The notes: generated from the sequence alone by a model not told the origin. 64,000 nt of DNA from Bacillus cereus ATCC 14579 (GCF_000007825.1 NC_004722.1:1900501-1964500), one strand, 5' to 3'. Shown: positions 52,076-62,396, counted from the stretch's first letter. Made by a program: numbers and translations.

Positions 52076-54058
52076 ATGGGTAAACTATTAAATTTGTTTC
52101 GTGATATGAAAGTAGCAAAAAAGCTATTAATTTCATTCTTTGTAATTTTAATTGCAGCCGTTTCTATAATCGGGGGCATGTCTTATCAAACTGCTAAAAA
52201 GAATTTTGAATCACAAATTACGAGTAGTGCTAACGATAATATAAAAATATTAGATAATTTAATCAATCAAATGATTGAAGCAAAATTTAACGATGTGAAT
52301 AACTTTGCACGAGTAATTCAAGGGAATATGTATCAAGGGGATAATCAGGATGAGCTAAGAAAGACATTATCTCAGTATATCAATTTGAATATAGATGTTG
52401 AACAAGTGTATGTTGCCGGTAATGATAAGAAATTTGTACAGGAACCAAATATACAAATGGCAGCAGATTATGATCCAACAACACGACCTTGGTATAAAGA
52501 TGCAGTGGCAAAACAAGGTGGTATTGTTGTTAGCGAGCCATATAAGGCAAAAGGAAATGGACATATTGTCGTAACGATTGCAAAACAAACAGAAGATAAA
52601 AATGGGGTTGTTGCGCTAGATTTAAGTTTAGACAATTTATTAAAAACAACAAAGTTAATCAATATTGGTAAAAAAGGATATGCCTTCATTTTAGATGGAA
52701 AGCAAAAAATCATTGCTCATCCACAAGAAAAATCAGGGGATAAAGCAGCTGATTCTTGGGCAAAGAAAATTTATGAAGATAATCACGGTGCTTTTACATA
52801 TTCTTATGGTGGTAGTGAAAAGAATATGGTATTTGCTACAAACGTAAAAACAGGTTGGAAAATTGGTGGGACGATGTACGCAACTGAAGTAATTGAAGCT
52901 GCTCAACCTGTATTTTATAATATGTTAATTGTTATGCTTATCTCATTAGTAGTAGGCGGGGCACTTATTTATTTTGTGACACTTTCAATTACGAAGCCTT
53001 TAAAGAGATTAGTTGTTACCTCTAAAGAAATAAGCGAAGGGGATTTAACGCAAACAATTGAAATCCATTCTAATGATGAAATCGGCCAACTTGCTAAAGG
53101 CTTTAATGAGATGACGAATTCGTTACGGACGTTAATTGGAAGAATTAACGATTCAGCTGGGCATGTTGCAGCGGCATCAGAAGAGCTAACTGCAAGTGTA
53201 AGGCAAGCAAGTGAAGCGACTGAGCAAATCACAATCGCAATGGATGAAATATCAAGTGGGGCAACGACGCAAACAACAAGCGTAGAAAATGGCGCTATGT
53301 TACTGTTTGATGTAACGGAAGGAATTCAACATGTAGCAAATAGTTCATCATCTATTAATACGGCTTCTGCACATACTCGTGAAAAAGCAGAAGATGGTGG
53401 GAAACTAGTAGGAAGAACAGTAAACCAGATGCAGTCTATTGCAGAATCGGTTTCACAATCAGATGCAGTTATACAATTACTAAATAATAAATCAAAACAA
53501 ATTGGTGATATTTTAGAAGTAATTCAAAATATTGCAGATCAAACAAACCTTCTAGCTCTAAATGCGGCGATTGAAGCCGCAAGAGCCGGTGAGCATGGAA
53601 GAGGTTTCGCAATTGTTGCAGATGAAGTGCGTAAATTGGCAGAGCAGTCTAGCGTATCTTCTAGTGAAATTAGTAAATTAATATGTGAAATACAAGATGA
53701 TATGGGTAAGACAGTCAAATCTATGAATCATGTAAATGAGGAAGTTCAATCTGGACTTGTTATCGCAAATGAAACGAAGCAAAACTTTGCTGAAATCTTA
53801 CAATCTACAAATGAAATAGCTAATCAAATTAAGACGATGGTTGAAACGGCTAATGGAATGTCAAAAGGGGCAAATGAAGTATCTATTTCGGTAGGACAAA
53901 TTGCAATGACAGCACAAAATAATGCGACAAGCACACAAAATGTTGCGGCTTCAGCTGAAGAACAGCTAGCTTCGATGGAGGAAATTGGATCTGCAGCAGG
54001 CACGTTATCTCAAATGGCTGAAGAGTTGCAAGGACTAATTGACAGATTTAAAGTCTAA
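52076..54058 (+). CDS. Methyl-accepting chemotaxis protein with dCache sensor
   Basis: 660 residues. Membrane helix 1 at 13-36, a double Cache sensor (about 40-275, with the DPTTRPWYKDA motif of ligand-binding Cache domains), helix 2 at 278-302, HAMP (303-355), and a long MA signalling domain whose tip holds IADQTNLLALNAAIEAARAG. Detects an amino-acid-like small molecule and sends it to CheA. GGAGG upstream; own terminator. Confidence 0.95.
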   Translation: MGKLLNLFRDMKVAKKLLISFFVILIAAVSIIGGMSYQTAKKNFESQITSSANDNIKILDNLINQMIEAKFNDVNNFARVIQGNMYQGDNQDELRKTLSQYINLNIDVEQVYVAGNDKKFVQEPNIQMAADYDPTTRPWYKDAVAKQGGIVVSEPYKAKGNGHIVVTIAKQTEDKNGVVALDLSLDNLLKTTKLINIGKKGYAFILDGKQKIIAHPQEKSGDKAADSWAKKIYEDNHGAFTYSYGGSEKNMVFATNVKTGWKIGGTMYATEVIEAAQPVFYNMLIVMLISLVVGGALIYFVTLSITKPLKRLVVTSKEISEGDLTQTIEIHSNDEIGQLAKGFNEMTNSLRTLIGRINDSAGHVAAASEELTASVRQASEATEQITIAMDEISSGATTQTTSVENGAMLLFDVTEGIQHVANSSSSINTASAHTREKAEDGGKLVGRTVNQMQSIAESVSQSDAVIQLLNNKSKQIGDILEVIQNIADQTNLLALNAAIEAARAGEHGRGFAIVADEVRKLAEQSSVSSSEISKLICEIQDDMGKTVKSMNHVNEEVQSGLVIANETKQNFAEILQSTNEIANQIKTMVETANGMSKGANEVSISVGQIAMTAQNNATSTQNVAASAEEQLASMEEIGSAAGTLSQMAEELQGLIDRFKV

Positions 54059-54062
54059 TAGA

Positions 54063-54112
54063 GAACAGACTACCTCTAGTAGCATTATGCCAATAGAGGG
54101 TAGTCTGTTTTA
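54063..54112 (+). terminator. Terminator after the chemoreceptor gene
   Basis: AACAGACTACCTCTA / TAGAGGGTAGTCTGTT and a T run. Confidence 0.85.
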
Positions 54113-54254
54113 TTGTGTAAAATCAAATGGAGATGTAAACTTCCTTTATGACGTTTAAAATGGTATTTTGCATAATGTTTGTCGAAAAATAGAGGTATTT
54201 GTTAGCTTTGTGTATAATTATTAACGTATAGAATACAAATAAAAGGAGAGTATT

Positions 54255-54560
54255 ATGGGAGTGTATTGGGGGACAAAAAGACATTCTTGGCTTAGTTACG
54301 TCTCATTTTGGCTAAGTATTTCATTTTTTATTGTTTTTCTAATTGAAGTGTTTATATTAAAAACACTTTCGAATAGCTCGGTGCAAATTGTTAAATATTT
54401 TTATTTTATATTTGTACCAGTAAATATTTTTCTTAGTTTAAAGTTACTATTTAAGAAGAATGAAAAGAAAGCGTTACCTATTTTTAGTTTCATTGTCTCA
54501 TTATTATTTGCAATTTTAATAATCGTATTAGTTTTAGCAGCTATAGGGAAGGTCTTTTGA
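54255..54560 (+). CDS. Hypothetical three-helix membrane protein
   Basis: 101 residues with helices at about 14-36, 46-63 and 73-98, a Lys-rich loop KKNEKKALP between the last two, and a basic N-terminus (GTKRHSW). Not recognised. AAAGGAGAG site; own terminator. Confidence 0.65.
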   Translation: MGVYWGTKRHSWLSYVSFWLSISFFIVFLIEVFILKTLSNSSVQIVKYFYFIFVPVNIFLSLKLLFKKNEKKALPIFSFIVSLLFAILIIVLVLAAIGKVF

Positions 54561-54590
54561 GGGGAGTGGTATAAGTCACTCTCCTTTTTT
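54560..54590 (+). terminator. Terminator after the membrane protein gene
   Basis: GGGGAGTG..CACTCTCC then seven T. Confidence 0.8.
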
Positions 54591-54882
54591 ATTTGTGGTA
54601 GTCTTACTATATATAAAAGTGTGAATGCTGTGAGCTAATAAAAGCAGAGAGTAGACAATATTTGCATGGATTAAAGTCTGTCGTTATTTGAACTTGTAAG
54701 AGTGTATGGAGTAATGAGGTAATATACATAATAATGGAGATAGAATTAGTTATTTTATAAGTATGTATGAAGCAAATGAATACGGTAAGAACGTTGATAT
54801 ATGGTACAATAGCTATGGATAGTGATAGAGATAAAGGGTATATAAAATACTCATCGTTTTTTAGTAAGAGAGGGGTTATCTT
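54591..54882 (+). other. Intergenic stretch with nothing recognised
   Basis: A 62-codon frame (54767-54955) overlaps the next gene and has no ribosome site. No repeats or strong hairpins are seen. Confidence 0.4.
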
Positions 54883-55248
54883 ATGCTATACGAGGATTTG
54901 GAGACATTATTTCAAACAGCTCCGAAAGAAGATAGAGGCGGATGGAAATATATAATCCAAGAACAAAATAATACATTTAAAATTGTTGATGAAATACTGA
55001 AAAATCAAATGAGTGTCGAATTATATTTTAATGAATACGATGAGGTGAAAATCACTTTATATAAAGATGGAATTCCCATTACGACTATGCAAAGAATTGC
55101 GATTTCAAAAGTTGAATTAGACGAAGATGAAGAAGGTATTCAATTTGTTTTAGAGCGCATGCCTAGTCGAATGATTCGGTTGCAGTTAAAGCCATATTTA
55201 GCATTAGAAATGGGACCGTACTGGGAAGTATGTGATGATTGTGAATGA
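54883..55248 (+). CDS. Hypothetical 121-residue protein
   Basis: MLYEDLETLFQTAPKEDRGG begins an acidic protein of mixed strands: FKIVDEILKNQMSVELYFNEYDEVKITLYKD is cut here; the end is LEMGPYWEVCDDCE. Not recognised. AGAGAGGGG lies seven bases before the ATG; terminator follows. Confidence 0.7.
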   Translation: MLYEDLETLFQTAPKEDRGGWKYIIQEQNNTFKIVDEILKNQMSVELYFNEYDEVKITLYKDGIPITTMQRIAISKVELDEDEEGIQFVLERMPSRMIRLQLKPYLALEMGPYWEVCDDCE

Positions 55249-55252
55249 GCGT

Positions 55253-55285
55253 AAAAAAGCATCCAATAACATGGATGCTTTTTTA
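55253..55285. terminator. Bidirectional terminator
   Basis: AAAAAAGCATCCA / TGGATGCTTTTTT, between convergent genes. Confidence 0.88.
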
Positions 55286-56323
55286 TGTTTTTTGAAGTTG
55301 TTTAAACGCAATGATTGGCAGTATAACAATACTTACCCATCCGATGATAGGATATAGAATGTGAAGTAAGTCACTGTAACCGATGTAGCTAAAGCAATAA
55401 CTAATTAGTAAAATGAAGAAAATAATATTGTTATTTTTCCACCCAGTAATAGATTGCATCTGTTTTGTCATTCCGAACACATTACCAACTAAAGTTGTGA
55501 AAACTTCACCGAAAATAATGAGAACGAAAAAGAAGTGAAAAGTTGCATTAAATCTTCTTATGACTTCAGCCATTGGGATGTTATATTGGTAAAATTGATC
55601 GACTGATAAGATTGCTAAATGGCTGCATAATAAAATTAAAGAAAGTCCAGCACCACCTAAAATCCCACCCCAAAAAATAGCTTTTCGGTCCTTTACTTCA
55701 CTGGCTAATGGGACGAGAACACTTTGGGCGAGAGAAAGATTTAAGGCGACATATGTAATAGGGCTAGTAATCCATTTCATATTCCAGTTCTCTGCAGGAA
55801 TAGTGTTATTAATGGAAGGTGTACCGTGAAAAAAGGTTGTAATAGCAAGTCCGATAATAAAAATCATCATAATAGGTACGACAAGTGTATTTACTTCAAA
55901 AACACCTTGTAATCCGCGGCTACTTATAATAAGACAAGCGATAACTGTAATAAGAATACCGAGTTGTCTTGGTAAGCGAAGTTGCTCTTCAAATACTGCA
56001 CCAGCCCCTGATAACATAACGCTCGTTACGCCGAATAAAACGAGTAATAATAATGTGTTTACAACATTCCCAAATACATCCCCAAATAAATATTTGTTAA
56101 ATTCTTGCGCTGAAAATGCCCCGATTTGTGATGAAAGTAACATCATCTTTGTGCCAAGCCAAATAAAAAAAAATCCACTTACACATATGCCAATGGTCCC
56201 GTATAATCCATTCACTGTGAAAAATTCAACAATTTCTCGTCCAGTAGCAAATCCAGCTCCAACGACAGTTCCGATATAAGTAGCGGCTACTTTCTTTGCT
56301 ACTTGCCATTGTTGATTGTCCAT
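55283..56323 (-). CDS. YkvI-family membrane transporter-like protein
   Basis: 346 residues, ten membrane helices. The opening AATYIGTVVGAGFATGREIVEFF (about 14-36) is the YkvI signature and resembles the unwound first helix of LeuT-fold transporters. A helix break at GAVF..PRQLG follows. Substrate unknown. Single gene. Confidence 0.85.
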   Translation of the reverse strand: MDNQQWQVAKKVAATYIGTVVGAGFATGREIVEFFTVNGLYGTIGICVSGFFFIWLGTKMMLLSSQIGAFSAQEFNKYLFGDVFGNVVNTLLLLVLFGVTSVMLSGAGAVFEEQLRLPRQLGILITVIACLIISSRGLQGVFEVNTLVVPIMMIFIIGLAITTFFHGTPSINNTIPAENWNMKWITSPITYVALNLSLAQSVLVPLASEVKDRKAIFWGGILGGAGLSLILLCSHLAILSVDQFYQYNIPMAEVIRRFNATFHFFFVLIIFGEVFTTLVGNVFGMTKQMQSITGWKNNNIIFFILLISYCFSYIGYSDLLHILYPIIGWVSIVILPIIAFKQLQKT

Positions 56324-56563
56324 GTTATCCCTCTTTCTACTATGATGAGCTTGATGTACTATTATGCATATGTATGAGCTTGGACAATTAGACGTATGAA
56401 GTGTTTGAAAAAATACATGAATTTAATGATATTAGGGAAGCATTAAAGGTGTTAAAACTTTGTTACATATAAGCCAATTGTTCGAAAGGAAAGGGAATGT
56501 ATGGTAAAATGTAATTGGGTTATTAAAAGATAAACATTACAAAATGATAAGAGGAGTGATTGT

Positions 56564-57007
56564 ATGAGTACGAAAACAAATGTTGTTGAAGTATTAAACA
56601 AGCAGGTAGCAAACTGGAATGTGTTATATGTTAAACTACATAATTATCACTGGTATGTGACAGGGCCACACTTCTTTACATTACATGAGAAATTTGAAGA
56701 GTTTTATAATGAGGCTGGAACGTATATTGATGAGTTAGCAGAACGTATTTTAGCTTTAGAAGGTAAACCATTAGCGACAATGAAAGAATATCTCGCAACA
56801 TCTAGTGTCAGCGAAGGGACAAGCAAAGAATCTGCAGAAGAAATGGTGCAAACATTAGTGAATGATTATTCTGCACTTATTCAAGAATTAAAAGAAGGTA
56901 TGGAAGTTGCAGGTGAAGCTGGTGATGAAACATCAGCTGACATGCTGTTAGCAATTCATACAACATTAGAACAGCATGTATGGATGCTAAGTGCATTCTT
57001 AAAATAA
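56564..57007 (+). CDS. dps: Dps mini-ferritin
   Basis: 147 residues. Dps proteins make 12-subunit cages, oxidise Fe(II) with hydrogen peroxide and protect DNA. The inter-subunit ferroxidase ligands match Listeria Dps by an offset of two: His29, His41, Glu45 (an Asp in Listeria), Asp56 and Glu60. Corresponds to a B. cereus-group Dps. GAGGAG upstream; expected under PerR or sigma-B control, but no clear box was seen. Confidence 0.94.
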   Translation: MSTKTNVVEVLNKQVANWNVLYVKLHNYHWYVTGPHFFTLHEKFEEFYNEAGTYIDELAERILALEGKPLATMKEYLATSSVSEGTSKESAEEMVQTLVNDYSALIQELKEGMEVAGEAGDETSADMLLAIHTTLEQHVWMLSAFLK

Positions 57008-57021
57008 CGATAAATATAATA

Positions 57022-57057
57022 GAAACCCATTGAAAAATTATTTCAATGGGTTTTTTT
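57022..57057 (+). terminator. Terminator after dps
   Basis: AAACCCATTGAAA / TTTCAATGGGTTT then T run. Confidence 0.88.
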
Positions 57058-57110
57058 ATGATTTTTCAGTTTTCTTTTATGCTATAATATAGTAAAAAGG
57101 AGGCGATGCG

Positions 57111-57566
57111 ATGTTTCGCTTTTTCAGAACTGGAAAAGAAGAACGGGAAATTACGAAAGATGAATTAGAACAAGCGATGGCTCAGTTTTTAGAAACGAAT
57201 GCTAATATCGTTTATACAGTATTAGTAAATGAAGATTATACAGTAAATTATGATTTGTTAAAACCGTATTTACCTGCATTTCCAACAAATGATTTTCTCA
57301 TAACGAAGGAAACGCTTGAGGTATTTGAACATACAGCAGAAAATTTAAGCCTAGTGAAAGAAATTGATGTCGTACAAAAAGCAGTAGACCAATACGTAAC
57401 AGAAAAAGAAATGTTCCCAATTGTTGAAGGTAGCGAAGATCGCCTCATATGCGGAATGAAGCTAGGACCTTACTTAAATCGTAGCTTAAAAAGAGACTTA
57501 TATATTTCAGAAAAACATTATTTAGTTTCAAGTAAACCAGATAGAAAAAAACAAAAGAGCGGGTAG
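57111..57566 (+). CDS. DUF3939-type hypothetical protein
   Basis: 151 residues, soluble and acidic, beginning MFRFFRTGKEEREITKDELE. Remembered as the DUF3939 family of bacilli; no function known. AAAGGAGG upstream. Confidence 0.6.
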   Translation: MFRFFRTGKEEREITKDELEQAMAQFLETNANIVYTVLVNEDYTVNYDLLKPYLPAFPTNDFLITKETLEVFEHTAENLSLVKEIDVVQKAVDQYVTEKEMFPIVEGSEDRLICGMKLGPYLNRSLKRDLYISEKHYLVSSKPDRKKQKSG

Positions 57567-57577
57567 ATGTAATGAAA

Positions 57578-57608
57578 ACAACAATACATATATTGTTGTC
57601 TTTTTTTG
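57578..57608 (+). terminator. Terminator after the DUF3939-type gene
   Basis: ACAACAATA CATA TATTGTTGT then a T run. Confidence 0.85.
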
Positions 57609-57779
57609 TTTTTTAAAATATTGATTTTTCAGTCTATTATTATTTATACTAAATGTATTGGACAGGGAAGAGTAACTATTAAGCATCATTTTGAGAATAA
57701 GGTATTGTTAGCGTGGGTTATACAAAGTGGTATAAAGATTCGCAAAAAATATTATAAAAGGTTTCGGGGGAATTGGTAC

Positions 57780-58724
57780 ATGAAAAATAGCATGACTTAC
57801 ATTCAATTATTAAATGAAACGTTACGTTGTTATGCAAATAAAGGAAGTTTTGAAGCGTACAATTATATAATGGAAAACGCTACAGGTGTAATAGGGAATG
57901 AGGCGCAAATATATAATTTTAAGTATGCACTCGCAAGTGCATCGGGACTTGAAAAAGAAGCATTACATTTAATGAGAGAGGCCATTATAGAAAAGGGATT
58001 CTGGTATGGAAATGAGTATTTAATTTCCGACGAAGATTTAAAATCACTACATAAATTTGAAGAATTTCATACAATGGTGCAATTATGTAATGAAAGAGAA
58101 GAATTAGCACATAAAAAGGAAAGACCAGATGTGAAATATATATACAGCAAGAAAGAAGGAAATCTACTACTTACATTGCACGGTGACCAAGAAAATATTC
58201 AAATAGTAGAGCCATATTGGAAATCAGTTTTGACACAAGATTACACGTTAGCTTTACCACAGTCTTCACAAATTCAGTTTTCAGATGGATTTGTTTGGGA
58301 TGATATAGAGAGAGGGAAAGAAGAATTAAAAGGGCATTACAATAAGTTTATAGAAAACCATACAGTAGAAAATGTAATCATTGGTGGTTTTTCTGCAGGG
58401 GCAAGAGTAGCTTTATATACGATTTTGCAAAAAGATATAGAGGTTGATGGTTTTGTTTTTATGGCACCATGGCTTCCCGAGATTGAAGAATGGGATGAGT
58501 TGCTAAGAGTGCTGCAGGATAAACATATAAAAGGATATATAGTATGCGGGGATCAAGATGAAGATTGTTTCGAATCCACGCAGCAATTTGTACAACTATT
58601 AAGAGAGAAGAATATAGAACATAAGTATAAAGTTGTGCCTGACTTAGATCATGATTATCCTATTAACTTTGAAGAGCTATTAAAAGAAGCTATTGAATAT
58701 ATAGGAAATGAAAACAATAAGTAG
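57780..58724 (+). CDS. Alpha/beta hydrolase (esterase-like) with N-terminal helical repeat part
   Basis: 314 residues. The first 110 are helical, with TPR-like spacing (LLNETLRCYANKGSFEAY, IYNFKYALASASGLEKEALHL). An alpha/beta hydrolase domain follows with nucleophile Ser205 in GGFSAGA, Asp in VCGDQDED (about 265) and His in DLDHDYP (about 294). Substrate unknown. ATG 57780 with CGGGGG; the open frame upstream has no site. Confidence 0.78.
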   Translation: MKNSMTYIQLLNETLRCYANKGSFEAYNYIMENATGVIGNEAQIYNFKYALASASGLEKEALHLMREAIIEKGFWYGNEYLISDEDLKSLHKFEEFHTMVQLCNEREELAHKKERPDVKYIYSKKEGNLLLTLHGDQENIQIVEPYWKSVLTQDYTLALPQSSQIQFSDGFVWDDIERGKEELKGHYNKFIENHTVENVIIGGFSAGARVALYTILQKDIEVDGFVFMAPWLPEIEEWDELLRVLQDKHIKGYIVCGDQDEDCFESTQQFVQLLREKNIEHKYKVVPDLDHDYPINFEELLKEAIEYIGNENNK

Positions 58725-58727
58725 TAA

Positions 58728-58764
58728 GAAAAAGAGATGCATCATATGTGATGCATCTCTTTTT
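58728..58764. terminator. Bidirectional terminator
   Basis: AAAAAGAGATGCATCA / TGATGCATCTCTTTTT. Confidence 0.88.
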
Positions 58765-58768
58765 AGAA

Positions 58769-59770
58769 TTATAAATTAAAAGCATTTGCTAATAAGCGAT
58801 AAGACTTTAATTTATGTTCAAATTGATGAGTAATCGTGACAATCATAAATTCGTCAGTATTGTATGCTTTGCTTAAGTTTATTATTTTTTCTTTTACAGA
58901 AGACGGATCACCAACAATCATACGTTGACGATTTTCTTTTATACGGAATAAATCATAAGCGCTGTATGAATAATTTTGAGCAGTTTCAATAGAAGGTGTA
59001 CCAGTAGTTCGTTTTCCTTGCTCTAATAATAAGATTGATAAATCTAAACTAGAAGCAATTTTTTCCGCTTCTTCATTTGTTTCTCCGCATATAACAAAGA
59101 TGGCAACGATTGAATTAGGCTTATCTCCTAAAAATGAAGGCTGATATTGTTCTTGGTAAGCCCTCATAACTTCAGGGCCTCCGAAGCCGTTAATAAATTG
59201 TGCAAATGCGAAAGAAGCTCCGTTGTTTGCAGCAATTTTAGCGCTCTCTCCGCTAGAACCGAGCATCCACATTTCAGGAGACGTTGGGATAACTGGAGTG
59301 GCTTTTAAGTTTGCATAGTGATGGTTTTCTGGTACTTGATCATGTAAGTACATTGCAACGTCTGCAATTTGTTCTGGATATTGATCAAGTGAGACCATTT
59401 TCCCTTCTTGAAGTGCGCGAGTTGCTATTGGCATACCACCAGGAGCTCTACCAACACCGAGATCGATGCGGTTCGGATACAATGCTTCTAGAACACGGAA
59501 ATTCTCAGCAACTTTATATGGGCTATAATGCGGTAACATAACACCACCTGAACCGACTCTAATACGGTCCGTTTTAGCGGCAATATGAGAAATAAGTATT
59601 TCTGGACTTGAACCAGCTAAGCTTACGGAATTATGATGTTCGGATACCCAAAAACGTGTGAATCCGAGTTTTTCAACTTCTTGTGCAAGCGTAACTGTAT
59701 GTGAAAAAGCTTGGGCTGCTGTGCTACCATCTGAAATAGGTGATTGGTCTAATACACTTAACTTGATCAT
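58769..59770 (-). CDS. LLM-class flavin-dependent oxidoreductase
   Basis: 333 residues of the luciferase-like monooxygenase family, with the typical start LSVLDQSPISDGSTAAQAF, RFWVSEHHN (about 39-47), and RIDLGVGRAPGG. FMNH2-dependent; substrate unknown. Single gene. Confidence 0.9.
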   Translation of the reverse strand: MIKLSVLDQSPISDGSTAAQAFSHTVTLAQEVEKLGFTRFWVSEHHNSVSLAGSSPEILISHIAAKTDRIRVGSGGVMLPHYSPYKVAENFRVLEALYPNRIDLGVGRAPGGMPIATRALQEGKMVSLDQYPEQIADVAMYLHDQVPENHHYANLKATPVIPTSPEMWMLGSSGESAKIAANNGASFAFAQFINGFGGPEVMRAYQEQYQPSFLGDKPNSIVAIFVICGETNEEAEKIASSLDLSILLLEQGKRTTGTPSIETAQNYSYSAYDLFRIKENRQRMIVGDPSSVKEKIINLSKAYNTDEFMIVTITHQFEHKLKSYRLLANAFNL

Positions 59771-59848
59771 AGAATATACCTCTCAATCTTAATGTACATC
59801 CTATTATATATTTACTTATGAAAAATGCGTAGTGAAATGCTCAAAATG

Positions 59849-59877
59849 AAAAGCGGATAATCTTATTTCCGCTTTTA
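59849..59877 (-). terminator. Terminator after the DUF3896-type gene
   Basis: AAAAGCGGA / TCCGCTTTT; its right end overlaps the stop of the minus-strand gene. Confidence 0.7.
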
Positions 59878-60066
59878 ACGAGAAAATCCGCGTTCATAAT
59901 GATTCATTTCGACTAGATTTAAAATATATTCATAGTTGTCAATTTCACGTTTTAGTTGTTCACGTTCTTTTTCAGATAGTGTCATATTGCTAAGTTTTTT
60001 ACATAAGTTTTGTTTCTTTAATTCTAAATGCTTTTTTGTAGCGTGGTAATCATAAGTATGTTTCAT
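59875..60066 (-). CDS. DUF3896-type small protein
   Basis: 63 residues, Lys/Glu-rich helices with a C-terminal EYILNLVEMNHYERGFSR. Remembered as the DUF3896 family of the B. cereus group, of unknown function. GAAGGAG upstream on the minus strand. Confidence 0.65.
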   Translation of the reverse strand: MKHTYDYHATKKHLELKKQNLCKKLSNMTLSEKEREQLKREIDNYEYILNLVEMNHYERGFSR

Positions 60067-60244
60067 TTTTTAGTCACTCCTTCGTTGCGGTTGTTATATT
60101 ATACGAGGCATAAAGAAATATGAAATCTGTCTCTTATGTACTTTTAGTGAATATTCAAATTGCAATGGTGTTATGTTTATGGGGATTTATGAATAAAATG
60201 CACTAAACCACTAACGTCCATTTGATGAAGTAAGGGGTGGAATT

Positions 60245-61708
60245 GTGCAGAAAGATATAATGTATAACACTGAAATGGATGAAGCGTTAAAAGTTATAGA
60301 TAAAGGATTGAATAAGACGACAAGCCCAAAACAGATTATTGTAGTGGGAGCTGGTATGGCTGGGTTAGTTTCAGCCTCTTTATTAAAGGCTGCAGGACAT
60401 GATGTGAAAATTTTTGAAGCAAATAACCGGGTAGGTGGCCGTATAGAAACGGTTAGAATGGAAGATACCGGATTATATTTAGATGTTGGAGCAATGAGGA
60501 TTCCATATTCGCATACATTAACGATGACATATATAAGAAAATTTGGGCTACAGGTGAGACCTTTTATTAATAGGAATGAGACGGATATTATATACGTAAA
60601 TGGACGGAAAACGACGTTAAAACAATATGAAAAAGATCCAAGTATTCTAAGATATCCTGTGGAAATGAATGAAGTTGGAAAAACGTCAGAGGAATTATTA
60701 TTGTTAGCGGTACAGCCCATTATAAATTTTATAAAAAAGAACCCAGAAAAAAATTGGGACGTTGTAGTAAAGGATTTTGGAAGATACTCTACGGGGCAAT
60801 TTTTAAAGTATCATCCTTATGAGTATAATACTTACTTTTCGCCAGTAACAATTGAGATGATTGGTGTTCTATTAGATTTAGAAGGTTTTTTGGAACGATC
60901 GTTTGTAGAGACTTTACGCTTTCTATACATTATGCAAGAGGAGAGCGGATTTTGTGAAATTGTGGGCGGGAACGATAGATTGCCAAAGTCATTTTTACCG
61001 CAATTAGAAGAGAATATTATATATAATCAAAAATTAATGAAGCTACATCAACACGATAATGGTGTGACAGCTTTCTATCGGAACGAGGAAACTTTTGAAT
61101 ATAGTAGTATTACAGGAGATTTAGTTATTGTTACCATTCCGTTTTCGACAATGCGTTTTGTAGAAGTAGATCCGTTTGATTCTATATCTCATGAAAAATG
61201 GAAAGCAATTCGTGAATTACATTATATGCCTGCGACGAAAATAGGAATTCAATTTAAAAGCCGATTTTGGGAAGAACAAGGACAATTAGGCGGCAGAATT
61301 ATAACAGATTTGCCAATTCGTTATGCCTATTATCCAAGTTATGGAATTGGGCAGAAAGGACCGGCTATGATGTTAGGTAGCTATACATGGTCTTATGACG
61401 CGTTGTTATGGGATGGTTTATCAAAAGGTGATCGTATTTATTACGCATTACACAACTTAGCAACAATATTAGGTGGTCAAGTGTATGATGAGTTCATATC
61501 TGGAATATCAAAAAGCTGGACATTGGATCCGTATGCGCTTGGAGGATTTGCACTTTTTCAAGCAGGTCAAGAATCTGAGTTGCAACCAGCGATTGTCAAA
61601 CCAGAGGGGAGAATATTCTTCGCTGGAGATCATACAACGCTATATCACGGATGGATTCAAGGTGCGATTGAATCTGGAATTCGTGTAGCGGTGGAAGTGA
61701 ATGAGTAA
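60245..61708 (+). CDS. Flavin monoamine oxidase / L-amino acid oxidase-like
   Basis: 487 residues. FAD-binding GxGxxG in VVGAGMAGLV (34-43), the second FAD strand FEANNRVGGRIET, a substrate domain, and the C-terminal FAD motif GRIFFAGDHTTLYHGWIQGAIESG. Members oxidise amines or L-amino acids to imines with H2O2. GTG start behind AAGGGGTGG. Substrate open. Monocistronic. Confidence 0.86.
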   Translation: MQKDIMYNTEMDEALKVIDKGLNKTTSPKQIIVVGAGMAGLVSASLLKAAGHDVKIFEANNRVGGRIETVRMEDTGLYLDVGAMRIPYSHTLTMTYIRKFGLQVRPFINRNETDIIYVNGRKTTLKQYEKDPSILRYPVEMNEVGKTSEELLLLAVQPIINFIKKNPEKNWDVVVKDFGRYSTGQFLKYHPYEYNTYFSPVTIEMIGVLLDLEGFLERSFVETLRFLYIMQEESGFCEIVGGNDRLPKSFLPQLEENIIYNQKLMKLHQHDNGVTAFYRNEETFEYSSITGDLVIVTIPFSTMRFVEVDPFDSISHEKWKAIRELHYMPATKIGIQFKSRFWEEQGQLGGRIITDLPIRYAYYPSYGIGQKGPAMMLGSYTWSYDALLWDGLSKGDRIYYALHNLATILGGQVYDEFISGISKSWTLDPYALGGFALFQAGQESELQPAIVKPEGRIFFAGDHTTLYHGWIQGAIESGIRVAVEVNE

Positions 61709-61792
61709 AAGGTTTTCAATTCAGAAAATTCTTTACTATATAACTTGAGATGGATATTATTATATATAAAAGAAATATAGGGAGTGTTTACA

Positions 61793-62377
61793 GTGAATCC
61801 GTTATTATTCGATTTTCCTTCTGAATTTTATACTGACAGGCTTTTTATTCGAATGCCGAAACCAGGAGATGGTAAAGTTGTATATGATGCAATTCAGGCT
61901 TCAATACAAGAACTAAAACCTTGGATGGTGTTTGCACAAAAAGAGCAAACAGAGCAAGAAGTAGAAGAAAGTATTAGAAAATCACATATTCAATTTTTGC
62001 AACGTGAGGATTTAAGATTACTAGTATTTTCGAAAGAAACAGGTGAATTTATTGCTTCAGCCGGATTGCATCGTATTAATTGGGATATACCTCAATTTGA
62101 AATCGGATATTGGATTGATACAAGGTTTAGCGGAAAAGGCTATATGGTAGAGGCTGCGAAAGGTATAACGGATTACGCTTTTTCTGAATTGAAAGCAAAC
62201 CGTGTAGAAATTCGTTGTGATTCTTTAAATAAGAAGAGTAGAGCGATACCTGAGAAATTAGGTTTTAAGTTAGAAGGTACGTTAGAAAGTGCGAGTGTTG
62301 CGGTAGATGGAAACGGATTAAGGGATATGTGTGTATTTGCCATGACTAGAAATACATATGAAAAAGAAGAGCTGTAA
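61793..62377 (+). CDS. RimJ/RimL-type GNAT acetyltransferase
   Basis: 194 residues: FYTDRLFIRMPKPGDG at the start, IGYWIDTRFSGKGYMVEAAKG (acetyl-CoA site) and the C-terminal EIRCDSLNKKSRAIPEKLGFKLEG. The group acetylates protein N-termini or small amines. GTG 61793 is ten bases after AGGG; a GTG three codons upstream overlaps the site. Confidence 0.85.
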   Translation: MNPLLFDFPSEFYTDRLFIRMPKPGDGKVVYDAIQASIQELKPWMVFAQKEQTEQEVEESIRKSHIQFLQREDLRLLVFSKETGEFIASAGLHRINWDIPQFEIGYWIDTRFSGKGYMVEAAKGITDYAFSELKANRVEIRCDSLNKKSRAIPEKLGFKLEGTLESASVAVDGNGLRDMCVFAMTRNTYEKEEL

Positions 62378-62396
62378 GAAAATAGCTCTTCTTTTT
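62361..62396. terminator. Bidirectional terminator
   Basis: AAAAAGAAGAGCT / AGCTCTTCTTTTT; left arm is inside the acetyltransferase coding end. Confidence 0.82.
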